64,000 bases of DNA from contig NZ_CP092471.1 in assembly GCF_026168555.1 (NCBI RefSeq), forward strand, positions 1,808,501 to 1,872,500. The letters are read 5' to 3'. Below, one piece after another: positions 8,329 through 17,642 of this stretch. Source of the stretch: Qipengyuania spongiae. GTDB taxonomy: Bacteria > Pseudomonadota > Alphaproteobacteria > Sphingomonadales > Sphingomonadaceae. Made by a program: the position numbers and the translations under genes. The notes beneath the pieces are model-generated. The model did not search any database. It saw nothing but the letters and a program-made list of their open reading frames with translations, and was not told the origin of the DNA. Position 1 is the stretch's first letter, and each line of letters begins with the position of its first letter.

Positions 8329-8670
8329 ATGGTAACCAAACCAGGGCAGCAATATCACTATACGGTCAAGGTATCCGTCACCGCCAATGGGGACCTGCTC
8401 CCCGACGTCGATGTTACCGTGAACGGCACCACTCGCAATTGGCATTTCCCGAAGGCGACCAACGAAGTGGTCTTCTATCTGGCGATCCTTTCCTGCGTTA
8501 TCGACGCAGTAGCGAATGGAGCACATTCCGCCCTAGTCGAGATCGGGAACCAGACCGCCACCCGCCAACTGAACGGAAGCGAAAAACCTCGCAAGAAGCA
8601 CATTCGGGCGCTCAATGAGGCGGTGATCATCTCGGGGCAGGCATTGCCTGGCGGTCTGCAGGTGATTTGA
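8329..8670 (+). CDS. Hypothetical protein
   Basis: A 113-residue protein; the ATG at 8329 has GGAAGGAAGG upstream, which is why it is preferred to the in-frame ATG at 8242. The first half looks like beta strands (YHYTVKVSVTANGDLLPDVDVTVNG) and the second half is mixed, with a Lys/Arg-rich stretch. No signal peptide. It stands alone between the exonuclease operon and a convergent orphan gene. I do not recognise it. Confidence 0.65.
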   Translation: MVTKPGQQYHYTVKVSVTANGDLLPDVDVTVNGTTRNWHFPKATNEVVFYLAILSCVIDAVANGAHSALVEIGNQTATRQLNGSEKPRKKHIRALNEAVIISGQALPGGLQVI

Positions 8671-8690
8671 CCTGCCCCGATCCTAACTTA

Positions 8691-9167
8691 TCAGGCTAAT
8701 CCGGCTTCGTAGCTTTTCATCATCTTGCGATACCCATCGAGTGGGTCTCCGCGGTAGTCGAAGTCCGCGTCGACGTGGACGTGCAGGATGCCCTCTTCGT
8801 GCACATTGATCACGCGAAGGCCCCGGATGGGGCGTACGGTGTAGAACGGTAGGATGACCGCGGCGTTTACAACCGAGTCTCCTGCGAGCGGCTTCTCGGT
8901 GCCGCTCGAAAGAGCGACATACTGTTCGCCAGTGTCGCCGCGGAAGTATCGGATCCGGCTATGGTCTTTAAGGGTGCCGACCGCATCGAGCTGCGAACGG
9001 AACCTGGGACTGTATCCCCCGAGTTTGAGCAGCGTGCCGTTGAGCCGGCTGAAGAAGTCGAGGACTGACCCGAGATCGGCAGGCGGGCGTCCTTCCTTGA
9101 TGAAGGTGTCCGACCAAGATTCCTTCGTGAAATTCGGATGGCGGTAGTTCATGTAAGCATATCTCAT
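8691..9167 (-). CDS. Hypothetical protein
   Basis: A 158-residue protein with AAAGGA eight bases before ATG 9167. It begins MRYAYMNYRHPNF and contains a middle alpha/beta region (IRYFRGDTGEQYVALSSG) and a C-terminal strand-rich part with repeated Val/His/Asp residues (ILHVHVDADFDYRGDP). It is convergent with the preceding orphan gene. No membrane segment or known motif. It sits next to an insertion-sequence remnant, in keeping with accessory DNA. Confidence 0.65.
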   Translation of the reverse strand: MRYAYMNYRHPNFTKESWSDTFIKEGRPPADLGSVLDFFSRLNGTLLKLGGYSPRFRSQLDAVGTLKDHSRIRYFRGDTGEQYVALSSGTEKPLAGDSVVNAAVILPFYTVRPIRGLRVINVHEEGILHVHVDADFDYRGDPLDGYRKMMKSYEAGLA

Positions 9168-9291
9168 GCATTTTTCCTTTCTACGGCTCTCGCCGACCTC
9201 CTTTCCCGTCTAATCCAGGATGTTCGTGGATGGCCGCCTGACAACCGTCGTTCCATCGCGAAGGGGCGGGGCGATCCTCAAGGTTCAACCC

Positions 9292-9845
9292 TTATTGCAG
9301 AAGCCAGAAGATGACAGTTGCGGCGATGCCGATGGCGGAAAAGAAAGTGTGAGCGCCACGGTCGTAGCGGGTGTGGATGCGGCGCCAGTCCTTTAGCTCG
9401 CCGAACATGTCCGCGACCTTGTGATGCCGACGGTAGAGGATGAGGTCGTGCGGGATTAGCCCCTTGCGGTTGGTCTTTGAGGGGGGGCAGGGGGTGATGC
9501 CGCGCTGCTCCAACGCGACGCTGAACCGGTCGGCATCATAGCCCCGATCGGCGAGCGGTGCCTTGGCCTTGGGGTAATCATCGATCATCAATGCGGCGCC
9601 CCTGCAGCCGCTCAAGTGCTCTTCGCTGCGCAGCATGATCAGCGGACGGCCCTTGTCATCGCAGACGGAGTGAAACGTCGAGTTCAGCCCGCCCTTGGCG
9701 CGTCCAATTTAAGTTTGCTTGCTGCCATTCGGTGCGTCGTGAGATGGGTAACATCGATCACGGGCTGACCGGGCTTCCCGCCTATTTCGGCGAGCTCGGC
9801 GACAATGCGGTTGAACACGCCCCGGCGGCTCCAGCGGAATGAGGC
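9292..9845 (-). pseudogene. IS5-family transposase remnant (frameshifted, 5'-truncated)
   Basis: Two reading frames on the same strand make up a degraded transposase. The upstream part (FRWSRRGVFNRIVAELAE, then DVTHLTTHRMAASK) and the downstream part (IGRAKGGLNSTFHSVCDDKG, ADRGYDADRF, RYDRGAHTFFSAIGIAATVIFWL) match the order of the DDE transposase of the IS5/IS427 group: first Asp in IDxTHL, second Asp in LADRGYDAD, and the final Glu in FGELKDWRRI. The frame shifts near 9710, where an in-frame TAA blocks the downstream part, and the first ~60 residues are missing. No terminal inverted repeats could be paired by eye. It is not expected to be active. Confidence 0.88.
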
Positions 9846-9956
9846 GATTTCAGATCTTCTTGTGCGAGCCTTAGTCGACCGGCGCATCGCGCTAGAGCAG
9901 ACTGTAGGGAGAAACTGGCGGCTTGCCTCTCGCGCATAAGAGTTCAGAGAGGACAA

Positions 9957-10439
9957 TTAGGCCGCGATAGCGAAATAGCGTGCAGTCGATCTACACATTC
10001 GGTCCACGTCGTCTACATTGTCGTTCGAGGAATCCGTTGCTGGTATTTTCCGGCGAGCTCTTGAAGTTGGAGCCGGACGACGATGCAAGACAGATGCAAT
10101 TCTTTGGAGGAGAATGGATCTCGTTCGCCAATTCTTGAAAGCTTGGCGAGCTTCCGCGAATGAATTCGAAAGAGCGCTGATCGCGACGATATCTATATAG
10201 AGCGCAAGATCGGCAGCATACGCCAGCACCATCTCCGGCCCGAAAAGGATTATGATCTCCGGTCCGAGCAAGAACATGGCGGTCGCACCGATCAAGAAGA
10301 TGTACTTATGCCTTTCACGCCGCATGATATTAGTAAGCGGCTTTTCGACAAGATGATGATTCAGAACGTGCTTGAATGGAATATCTGGGCCGAAGCGCAT
10401 GAAGGCAGCCAGTGCGATCAGGAATATCGAAAATGTCAT
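9957..10439 (-). CDS. Hypothetical membrane protein
   Basis: About 160 residues from ATG 10439 (a TTG at 10454 is a possible earlier start). Hydrophobic segments include FSIFLIALAAFM near the N-terminus and a long stretch YIFLIGATAMFLLGPEIIILF onward, which suggests two or three membrane passes, followed by a basic, polar cytoplasmic tail (residues about 105-160). Codon use is more A/T-rich than in the core genes to the right. No family recognised. The position beside an IS remnant suggests recent acquisition. Confidence 0.5.
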   Translation of the reverse strand: MTFSIFLIALAAFMRFGPDIPFKHVLNHHLVEKPLTNIMRRERHKYIFLIGATAMFLLGPEIIILFGPEMVLAYAADLALYIDIVAISALSNSFAEARQAFKNWRTRSILLQRIASVLHRRPAPTSRARRKIPATDSSNDNVDDVDRMCRSTARYFAIAA

Positions 10440-10440
10440 T

Positions 10441-10769
10441 TTCCCATCCGTCAATATTGAAGCATTTGCATCTTGGCGATATTGTTCGAGGCCCCGCGAA
10501 CCCTTGTTTCTTTATTTTCTTAAAGACGTAGCCTGACTGCACGAAATTTCATCTGGAAGCGTACCCGATTGGCTATCCAACGCCGGAGCAGATTAGCTTA
10601 CTGGATTATACCGGAAACGTCCCCTGGACTCACTTCGGCCCCCGACACCGGACCGACTCCATCTCGGTTGAAGGGCGGACCGCCTACCCTCTAAGCTGAC
10701 GGCGGCTCTCAGGAGCCGCGCGAAGATTTGGAACGGCGACTGGTGGAAGGGTAAACGACATCGCACCTC
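10441..10769. other. Intergenic stretch, no supported gene
   Basis: Between the membrane protein at 9957-10439 and the small membrane gene at 10770-10940. Only short, poorly composed frames cross it. Its only structured element seen is the stem-loop at 10702-10719. Confidence 0.45.
10702..10719 (-). terminator. Stem-loop downstream of the small membrane gene
   Basis: GCGGCTC at 10702-10708 and GAGCCGC at 10713-10719 pair perfectly around a 4-base loop, about 50 bases past the stop of the small gene on the minus strand. There is no T-run, so its terminator role is tentative. Confidence 0.35.
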
Positions 10770-10940
10770 CTAACGCTGCTGGCGCGTTAAATCGATGATC
10801 AGCGCTGCAAGCGCTCCCGCTGCCATCCCGGCGGGTATGCCAATGGCAACGTTGCCGAATGCTGCTCCTAATCCGGCTCCCAACATTATTCCGATCATTA
10901 TTAAGAAGGCAGTCAGCCACGTTCGGTTGGCTTTTGGCAT
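10770..10940 (-). CDS. Small glycine-zipper-like membrane protein (56 aa)
   Basis: A 57-codon frame from ATG 10940 with GGGAGAG five bases upstream. The protein is a short basic head (MPKANRTWL), one long hydrophobic segment rich in small residues (GIMLGAGLGAAFGNVAIG and PAGMAAGALAALIID), and a basic tail (TRQQR). Repeated Gly/Ala at helix-packing spacing suits a self-associating single- or hairpin-span inner membrane peptide. It stands alone. Function unknown; it could be a toxin-like or stress-induced small protein, but nothing around it proves that. Confidence 0.6.
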   Translation of the reverse strand: MPKANRTWLTAFLIMIGIMLGAGLGAAFGNVAIGIPAGMAAGALAALIIDLTRQQR

Positions 10941-11520
10941 TTACGCTCTCCCATCTGATCCGCCACATTTAGCAGCCGATCATCAGCGTGCCGTCGAACT
11001 TCGACCAACAGTACTGGTTGTCCCACCAATAGTCAGGATTATGCGCGGGAGGGCTGTCTGCAAGTGCTCCGCATATATACCCCGGATCGCTTGCTGAGCC
11101 CATTCTGGTGGAAAACTCCACCCATCATGAGGTTAGAAGCTGATATATTGCTCCGGTAACAGGAAATCAGCCTGACGGATTTCGTTGGCGACGCGCACGG
11201 CTGCGCAGGCACCCTCCTGCTTCGGTCATATCGGATACGCTGTTGTTTCGTGGAAGCGTCGACAGTTGTAAGGCGTTTCGGCAGTAGCGCAGATTCTAGA
11301 GACGGCACGTACAGCCGATCTATTGATGTAGAGATTTCGACTAAGCCTGATAGCATGGTTTCCTGCCGGACCATTGACGCGAATGGTCACAGGTTAAACG
11401 ACCGGCACTTCGCTGCTTGTCGAGAAATATCGTACTTTCAACGGAACTCGCCTTTCCGAAGGTTATGATCCGTCGGACCATAATCAAGGAGAGATCCTAG
11501 CCTTTACGGACGGAAATGAG
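10941..11520. other. Intergenic stretch, no supported gene
   Basis: Nearly 600 bases upstream of the AraC gene. Two frames of about 100 codons cross it on opposite strands but have implausible composition and no ribosome binding site. It presumably holds the promoter for the AraC gene and that of the small membrane gene. Confidence 0.45.
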
Positions 11521-12384
11521 ATGACCATCGGCCCTTACCTCGAATTTGACGCAGGCGAAGCGGGCGTAAATTACGACATCGGCGCCACGGGTGCTGTCGA
11601 GATGTCCATCGTAAGCGACTGCGATGCTGAGAGTATACCGCGTCCGATGACGGTCCTGAAATACGTCGCCGAAGGTGCCGAGATTTACAGCTATGGTGGG
11701 CGTACCTATCGCGTTCCCGCCAACTCGTTTCTCGTTTTGCCCGAGGGCAACTGCGGGTCGGCGACGATCGATCGGACCCTGGGGCCAGCTGTTGGCATGT
11801 GCATCTTCCTGCCCAGGCAGGGGCAATTCTGCGGAGCGGCCGACCCCGCGCTTATCGAGGCCCCAGTGGTGTTCCCAGCGCGCTCTTCGCGCTTGGGAGG
11901 TGTGATCGCCTCTACGCACCGGAGGATCTTCTCGGCGTCGGCAATCGAACGGCCGGCACTTTCTCGAAACCTTCTCGACTATCTCGATTATGGGATGGAA
12001 GCGTTCCTCGGTGAAGCGACGGCCTTGATGGACCAGTTCGACTCCGTGAAGCGCGCAACCCGGCTGGAACATCTCCGCCGTCTCAATATTGCTCGCCATT
12101 ATCTGCACGAGATAACCGATCGGATCGTGGACCTGGCCGAGCTTGCCCGATGGTCCGGCATGTCGCGCTTCCAACTCGCGCGCCTGTTCACACAGGCCTT
12201 CGGCGAACCTCCCGCGACCTACCACCGCTCAATCCGGCTCGATGCGGCTAGGGTTCGCATGCGTGAGGGCGCAGAGACATGCGCCGAGATCGCGCATTCC
12301 CATGGTTTCGCTGATAGCGCGCATTTCAGTCGGGCCTACAAGACCCGCTTCGGAGAGTCGCCATCTGCCGCTCGCTTACAGTGA
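11521..12384 (+). CDS. AraC family transcriptional regulator
   Basis: A 287-residue regulator. The N-terminal ~165 residues form a sensor region of beta-rich character. The C-terminal ~100 residues contain both helix-turn-helix units: DLAELARWSGMSRFQLARLF, and CAEIAHSHGFADSAHFSRAY followed by the family-typical GESPS. ATG 11521 follows a weak ACGGAAA site. The next gene downstream on the same strand encodes a secreted NTF2-like protein and may be co-transcribed. The ligand is unknown. Confidence 0.9.
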   Translation: MTIGPYLEFDAGEAGVNYDIGATGAVEMSIVSDCDAESIPRPMTVLKYVAEGAEIYSYGGRTYRVPANSFLVLPEGNCGSATIDRTLGPAVGMCIFLPRQGQFCGAADPALIEAPVVFPARSSRLGGVIASTHRRIFSASAIERPALSRNLLDYLDYGMEAFLGEATALMDQFDSVKRATRLEHLRRLNIARHYLHEITDRIVDLAELARWSGMSRFQLARLFTQAFGEPPATYHRSIRLDAARVRMREGAETCAEIAHSHGFADSAHFSRAYKTRFGESPSAARLQ

Positions 12385-12485
12385 AACCGGCATCAAATCC
12401 GCAAGGCTTGGCAGTGCATCAGGCACCGATGGCGATAGGAGGGGATGAGGCCGATGGTGGCCTTCAAGGATGTAGGAGACGATCC

Positions 12486-13073
12486 GTGCAGCGACCAGGC
12501 ATCGAAAAATTGCGCCTCGCCGGTGCGCTGGCCATAACTTGCGGCAGCGTGCTGTTGCCGGTGTCGGCCCCGGTCGTTGCGCAGGAGACGGGAGCAATTT
12601 CAGTGGAGCCCAACGCGCTCAACGATGGAGCTTCTGTCGACGCCATTCTGGCGGCGCTCTACGATGTGATTTCGGGAGCGGCCGGGGAAGAGCGCGATTG
12701 GGACCGCTTCCGTGCCCTTTTCCATAGCGATGCCCGCCTTATCGCAACCGCCATCCGCGCCAATGGAACGACGGCGATCCGCAGTATGACGCCGGACGAC
12801 TACATTCGCGGTAACGACGCGGCTCTCGTCGGAGAAGGGTTTTTCGAGAGCGAAATAGCCCGGCGCACCGAGAGTTTCGGCGCGATCACCCATGTCTGGT
12901 CCACATACGAAGCACGCCAGACATCTTCCCAGACCCAGCCGGTCATGCGGGGCATCAACAGCTTGCAGCTGGTGAATGACGGCGATCGGTGGTGGATTGC
13001 CCATCTCGCATGGAGCGCGGAAACTCCTCGTGCGGTGCTGCCTTCGCGATACCTCTCGCAAGAAGCGGACTAG
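12486..13073 (+). CDS. Secreted NTF2/SnoaL-like protein
   Basis: About 195 residues from GTG 12486, preferred over the GTG at 12381 because GTAGGAG lies eight bases upstream and the shorter form starts with a clean signal peptide (LAGALAITCGSVLLPVSA, cut near VVAQ). The mature protein has an alpha helix (DAILAALYDVISGAAG), RDWDRFRALFHSDARLI, and strands ending in GDRWWIAHLAWS, the usual outline of the NTF2-like cone fold. Enzymatic residues are not clear. The stop overlaps the convergent stop of the propeller gene in a shared CTAG. Confidence 0.75.
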   Translation: MQRPGIEKLRLAGALAITCGSVLLPVSAPVVAQETGAISVEPNALNDGASVDAILAALYDVISGAAGEERDWDRFRALFHSDARLIATAIRANGTTAIRSMTPDDYIRGNDAALVGEGFFESEIARRTESFGAITHVWSTYEARQTSSQTQPVMRGINSLQLVNDGDRWWIAHLAWSAETPRAVLPSRYLSQEAD

Positions 13074-14215
13074 AAGCCGGTTTCTTCTGCAAGCTCTAGC
13101 CGGTGGACCTCTGACCCGATCGCATAAGCGAGCCGCCGATCGGGTGCTTCTACGAAACGAATCTTGTTGACTGCGCGACCCATCTCGACCCTTTGCCATG
13201 TAGAGCCGCCATCGCGGGTCTCGAGGCCACCGCTATTGCCTCCGACCCAGCCCAGGCGATCATCCGCGAAGCCGATCCCGAAGGACCGCCACCCGGCATC
13301 GTCGACGAGGGGGACCTCGCTCCAGCTGTCGCCTGCATCAGTTGTCTTCGCGATGTACCGCTGCGACACCGCCTTGTCCGGATCGTAGCTCTGGACCGTG
13401 CCGAAGCCTGTTCCATCGCTCGGAAAATGCAGTTTCCAGACCGTCTCGAAGGGTCGTGCCGAGCGGAAGACCTCCCGCCAGGTGTCGCCGCCATCCTCGG
13501 TCTTCAGGATGAGCCCGCGGGCTTTCGCGAGGTCGGGACTGCTGGTACCGGCGAGGAAGCCGTTCCTCGGGCCAAGGAACTTCACGTCGAAGATGGCCGA
13601 CGTCAGCGATCCGAGATCCTGGGACTGCCACGTCGATCCCGCATCGTGCGAGCACAGGTAGTGGGCGGGACCGCCCACCCTGCCGGCGGCGTGGACGAGT
13701 ACTGCCGGCAGCCGTTCGCCACGATCGATACCCGTGAAGCGCACGATGTCGAGCGCGCAGATACCATCGGGGATCGGTCCGTCGATCCGCTCCACCGGCG
13801 TCCAGGTCAGGCCGCCGTCGATTGTGCGATAGAGAGGCGTCCGGTCGATAACATTGGGAAAGGAACCGACCCCGACATTGCCCATAATGCCGACGTGATC
13901 GTCCAGGAAGCCCAGCGCCCGGACGAAGGTGCCTGGTTTGCTGCAGATCTCCTCCCAGCTGTCGCCCCCGTCCTGCGTTCGATAGAGCAGGCCGGCTCCG
14001 TTACCGTACCAACCCCTCGACGGGGAAGCGAATGCGATGTCGTCCTGCTTGCCCGGATAGGGAACGGTCGGCAGTTTCTGCCATTGCCCGACCGGGATCA
14101 TCCGGGGCGCTTGGACCGTGCTGCAAGATGGCAGGAGACCGAGGAACAACCCACCTTGCAGCACGTGGCGGCGATTGATCACGAACCCTCCGACGCCTTC
14201 GGGATTTCTGGTCAT
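13070..14215 (-). CDS. Exported BNR/YCF48-like beta-propeller protein
   Basis: A 381-residue protein from ATG 14215, which overlaps the stop of the upstream fusion gene. The N-terminus has a twin arginine and hydrophobic core (NRRHVLQGGLFLGLL) ending in PSC, suggesting Tat export with a lipobox. The mature part has repeated Asp-box motifs typical of sialidase/YCF48-type propellers: TQDGGDSWEE, TIDGGLTW, SHDAGSTW, TEDGGDTW, TTDAGDSW, TRDGGSTW. Such propellers bind ligands or hydrolyse glycosides; no catalytic set is evident. Coupling to the three-domain hydrolase implies a joint periplasmic or surface role. Confidence 0.85.
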   Translation of the reverse strand: MTRNPEGVGGFVINRRHVLQGGLFLGLLPSCSTVQAPRMIPVGQWQKLPTVPYPGKQDDIAFASPSRGWYGNGAGLLYRTQDGGDSWEEICSKPGTFVRALGFLDDHVGIMGNVGVGSFPNVIDRTPLYRTIDGGLTWTPVERIDGPIPDGICALDIVRFTGIDRGERLPAVLVHAAGRVGGPAHYLCSHDAGSTWQSQDLGSLTSAIFDVKFLGPRNGFLAGTSSPDLAKARGLILKTEDGGDTWREVFRSARPFETVWKLHFPSDGTGFGTVQSYDPDKAVSQRYIAKTTDAGDSWSEVPLVDDAGWRSFGIGFADDRLGWVGGNSGGLETRDGGSTWQRVEMGRAVNKIRFVEAPDRRLAYAIGSEVHRLELAEETGF

Positions 14216-17200
14216 GAGGCGATCCTCAGGGCAGGTGCCTTCAGGTCCGCGACGCAACCCGTATCGAGCGTTCCGAGATCGGCGCCGTCGAAGAACTCGT
14301 GCATCAGTCTCAAAGTGCAGCCCGGCAGCGGCGGATAGTGCGAGGCGCCTTCCGCCACGAGGTGCACGGCATTGGCAAGCGTTCGCGCGATGTCTTCTCC
14401 CCACCTTTCGCCGGCCACTGGATCAAGCTCGCCGGAGATGATTAAGACGGGCTTGTCGCTTGTGACAGGCTTCAGATAGTCTTCTGGAATGTTCGCCTCC
14501 GGCCAATGGGAACAGGCCATTACCTCCTGCTCAACCGTGTCGCGACCCATGAAGGTCCCGGCGGTGGCGGCGCCGATGTTCGCCAGGTCGATCTGGCGGA
14601 CGTCCTCGCCGCAGATGACGGACCAGCGCATGCCCCAGGCCACCTGATCGCCCACCCCGAAGAGGAACGGGGCAGCTGCTTGGAACAACGGGGAGAAATC
14701 TCCTGTCGAGGCCTCTTCCAGCAATGGCGGCAGCTGCACGTAGTTCTGCGGGATGTAGAGCATGGCGAAAAGCGCCGCGCCCAGCGCGTCCCGGTCTATT
14801 ACGGTCTCGATCTTCTCGCCGGTGCCGGGATGGACGATCGAGACGGGTTGCGGTCGCTCGTCGACCAGCAGAAGTGTCTTGGCGAGGGCCGCTTCCAGGT
14901 CCGGATGGCGGGCTTCGCAGGCCGACTGCGCGCGACATGTGGCTACCAGCGCATCGAAAGCGTCCTGGCTGTCGCGAGGGGTGTGGAACGGCAGCATCAT
15001 GGACGGCGGTGCGGCAGCGCGGATCACCGTCTCTCCCACACGATCGGGATGGAGTCGCAGATAATCGAGCGCGACCCGGGTTCCGTAGGACATGCCGAAC
15101 AGGTCCAGCTCCGGATAACCCAGCGCCGCCCGAACCATTTCCATGTCCAGCACGGCCTCGCGCGTATGATATCGGGTGAGATCTGCCTTGGTTGAAAGCA
15201 CGTCGCGGCAGCGAACCACCTCCTCTTCGGTACGGGCCGCCAGTTGACCGGCCGCATCCTTGTTTTCCTCGGGACAGGTCAGCGGGTTGGATCGGCCGGT
15301 TCCGCGTTGGTCGATCAGCAGGATGTCACGATCAGCATGCATCGGCCCGAACATTCCTTCGATCCCGGGGCCCGCCTGTACCCCGCCGAGGCCGGGTCCC
15401 CCTGGTAGCATGGCGACGGGCGCCTGGGTCGAACGTCCGCTCGCGGGCACGACCGCGAAATGGATTTCGATGGGAGGGGAGTCCGGGTCGCTGCGGTCCT
15501 CGGCAACGGCTATCTTGCCGCACTGGGCGCTGGGATGGAGATTGCGACCAGTGCACGGCCCGAGCGCGACCGGCCTAGGTCCGTCGACCGAAAAGGTCCG
15601 GACGCTCGCTCCTCCAGCGTCCACGCGCCAGATTGTGCCGTAGTCGTTTTCGCTAAGCGGCTCGGGGCGGGTGCCGCCGAAGCGGGCGACGAGATCGGGA
15701 ACGGTGTTGCTGTGGCCCACGACTAGGACCGGGCGGCCATCGGTTGCCACTGCATCGACCACGGTCTGGGGATTTCGTGGATCGTAGACAGTGGGCACGA
15801 TGCCCAGTCTTGTTGCAAGGTGCGCGGCGGTATCCCGTGCCCGCCTCGTGTCTGTGACGAAGATTTTGACGATACCCACATCGCCCAGCAGGTCCGCCAG
15901 TCGGAGCGCCTGCTTGTTACCTTCTGGTGTCAGCCCCGGATCCTGTCCGTCGCCGCGCGGGAGATGGCGCATGACGTAAGCCTGTCCGGCGACCGGCTTG
16001 GGGGTGGGGGCGCGCTTCGCATCGGCGGAAGCCTGATCCAGCATCCTATCGAGCATCGCGCGATCGAAGAAATGGCCCGCCTTCACGACGGCTCGGACGC
16101 GGCGCAGGTTTGACAGATCGCGGGACGGATCGCCTTCCGTCAGGATCAGGTCCGCCCGCGCTCCCGGTTCCACTGTACCGAAATCCGCCTCCCAGCCGAG
16201 CGACGAGCCGCTGTTGGGAAGCGAGCGGAGATAGTCTCGCGGAACGACCGTGGCGCTGCGCAGCGCTTCCAGTCGCGTCAGACCCGCGGCGGCCAGTGCC
16301 TCGATCTCGTCGATCAGGCCCGGGCCCCACAGGTGGAACGACTGTGCTGTGTCCGAACCCGCCATGATCGGCACGCCCGCATCGCGATAGGCCTTCACGA
16401 TCTTCCGTCGCAAGGCGCGGAACGCTTCGCCGTCCTCGGACGTGAAGCCCATCTGCCGCAGCCCTTCGCGCTGGGCGGCCCATTGCCGCAGCGCATCGTC
16501 GGGCACGTAGCGCATCTCTGGCAGGGCCGTCAGTACGTCGGTGGACACGTCCAGCGCGATCACCTTCTCGAACAGGGAAATCGTTGGAACTTGATAGACG
16601 CCCGATCTCGCGACGAGCGCGGCCAGTTCATCGATCCGTTGAGCCTCGCTGCCCGCTACGGCACGGATAACCGCCGGAGGCGGGATCTGGGCGAAGCCGA
16701 TCGACCGTTCCGGAGCCGTCGCAGGCAGCAGTTCCAAAATTGCCCCGTCGAGGTGTTCCACCTGCTGCTTGGCCGCGAGCGCCGCCGACAGGCCGATTTC
16801 GTTCGCCACGTGACCGGCCACCGGCAGATTGTGTCGCCGGGCTTCGTCCTGCACCGCTTTCCACACTTCCCCGTCCGAGAGGTGGTGGGACTTGATCAGA
16901 TCGTATCCTGCTTGCTTCGCAGCCTGGACGGCCGCTTGCGCGGCTTCCGGGGTTTCCGTGTTGTTGAGATTGAGGCCGGGCGATGCCGCGTAAAGGCGCG
17001 GCGCCACCAGCACGCCACGCTCGATCGCGTCCCGCAAGACGAGATTGTTGGGCGATCCGGCCATGGAGCGAACCGTCGTCACCCCGTGTCCCAGCATGAC
17101 CGACAACGCCCGTTGCGCCGCGTCGCCGGCCGCGCCGGGTTCGGGTGCGAGGTGAACGTGCATATCGACCAGGCCGGGCAGAAGGGTCAGGTCGCGACCG

Positions 17201-17427
17201 TCGATCTTGCGATATCCGTCCGGCACCTCCACCGAATTGCGTGGGCCCACTGCCTCAACATGCCCGTTCGCGACCAGAACGCTCTGATCATCAAGCGCCT
17301 CCACATCCGTCATCGGGATGACCCGGACGCCGATGAATGCTAGCCGCTCACCCTCGTTCGGTGTGGCGTGTGCCGGCTGGAACGCGATTCCGACGAGAAC
17401 GAGCAGGGTCAGTAGAATGCGTGGCAT
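14212..17427 (-). CDS. Exported fusion: amidohydrolase + histidine phosphatase + alpha/beta hydrolase
   Basis: One uninterrupted frame encodes 1071 residues. ATG 17427 has AGGGGGA upstream and yields a signal peptide (ILLTLLVLVGIAFQPAHA). Residues about 25-455 are an imidazolonepropionase-like metal-dependent hydrolase: HVH at 90-92, Lys179, GHVAN at 205-209, HLD at 225-227 and GSD at 357-359. Residues about 480-615 resemble a histidine phosphatase: MRHLPRGDG (R487, H488; the usual third residue Gly is Leu), TDTRRARDTA and VGHSN with H572. Residues about 650-1071 are a tripeptidyl-aminopeptidase/proline-iminopeptidase-like hydrolase: LPGGPGLGG, DQRGTGRSNP, nucleophile in GMSYG (S780), Asp in SGELDP and His in EGASHYP. 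All three domains keep key residues, so all may work. Substrate unknown; probably a periplasmic peptide or amide degrader. A propeller lipoprotein is translationally coupled downstream. Confidence 0.9.
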   Translation of the reverse strand: MPRILLTLLVLVGIAFQPAHATPNEGERLAFIGVRVIPMTDVEALDDQSVLVANGHVEAVGPRNSVEVPDGYRKIDGRDLTLLPGLVDMHVHLAPEPGAAGDAAQRALSVMLGHGVTTVRSMAGSPNNLVLRDAIERGVLVAPRLYAASPGLNLNNTETPEAAQAAVQAAKQAGYDLIKSHHLSDGEVWKAVQDEARRHNLPVAGHVANEIGLSAALAAKQQVEHLDGAILELLPATAPERSIGFAQIPPPAVIRAVAGSEAQRIDELAALVARSGVYQVPTISLFEKVIALDVSTDVLTALPEMRYVPDDALRQWAAQREGLRQMGFTSEDGEAFRALRRKIVKAYRDAGVPIMAGSDTAQSFHLWGPGLIDEIEALAAAGLTRLEALRSATVVPRDYLRSLPNSGSSLGWEADFGTVEPGARADLILTEGDPSRDLSNLRRVRAVVKAGHFFDRAMLDRMLDQASADAKRAPTPKPVAGQAYVMRHLPRGDGQDPGLTPEGNKQALRLADLLGDVGIVKIFVTDTRRARDTAAHLATRLGIVPTVYDPRNPQTVVDAVATDGRPVLVVGHSNTVPDLVARFGGTRPEPLSENDYGTIWRVDAGGASVRTFSVDGPRPVALGPCTGRNLHPSAQCGKIAVAEDRSDPDSPPIEIHFAVVPASGRSTQAPVAMLPGGPGLGGVQAGPGIEGMFGPMHADRDILLIDQRGTGRSNPLTCPEENKDAAGQLAARTEEEVVRCRDVLSTKADLTRYHTREAVLDMEMVRAALGYPELDLFGMSYGTRVALDYLRLHPDRVGETVIRAAAPPSMMLPFHTPRDSQDAFDALVATCRAQSACEARHPDLEAALAKTLLLVDERPQPVSIVHPGTGEKIETVIDRDALGAALFAMLYIPQNYVQLPPLLEEASTGDFSPLFQAAAPFLFGVGDQVAWGMRWSVICGEDVRQIDLANIGAATAGTFMGRDTVEQEVMACSHWPEANIPEDYLKPVTSDKPVLIISGELDPVAGERWGEDIARTLANAVHLVAEGASHYPPLPGCTLRLMHEFFDGADLGTLDTGCVADLKAPALRIAS

Positions 17428-17589
17428 GAGAAATCCCCCTTTGGCCATCGTGCGTAGCCTCGCCCTAGGCCTCGATCGGGCGTATTCATTGATCCAGCCG
17501 ACCTGCGAAGCTCGACGCTGCGCTTCGTCCTGAAAATGTCTCGGTCTCGAAGTTGTGCGTACAGCATGTCTCTGCAGGTGAGATTACAT

Positions 17590-17610
17590 TGGTCGGTCTC
17601 GAGCCGACCA
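17590..17610 (-). terminator. Stem-loop after the outer-membrane protein gene
   Basis: TGGTCGG (17590-17596) pairs perfectly with CCGACCA (17604-17610) around a 7-base loop, about 35 bases past the stop of the leftward outer-membrane gene. There is no strong T-run, so the call is tentative. Confidence 0.35.
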
Positions 17611-17642
17611 CGGAGAATCGTCACAGAGCCTTACGATGATAG

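Noticed and set aside
10955..11500. Minus-strand frames of about 100 codons in the AraC upstream region
   Set aside because: Poor composition, no ribosome binding site, and no motif; treated as intergenic.
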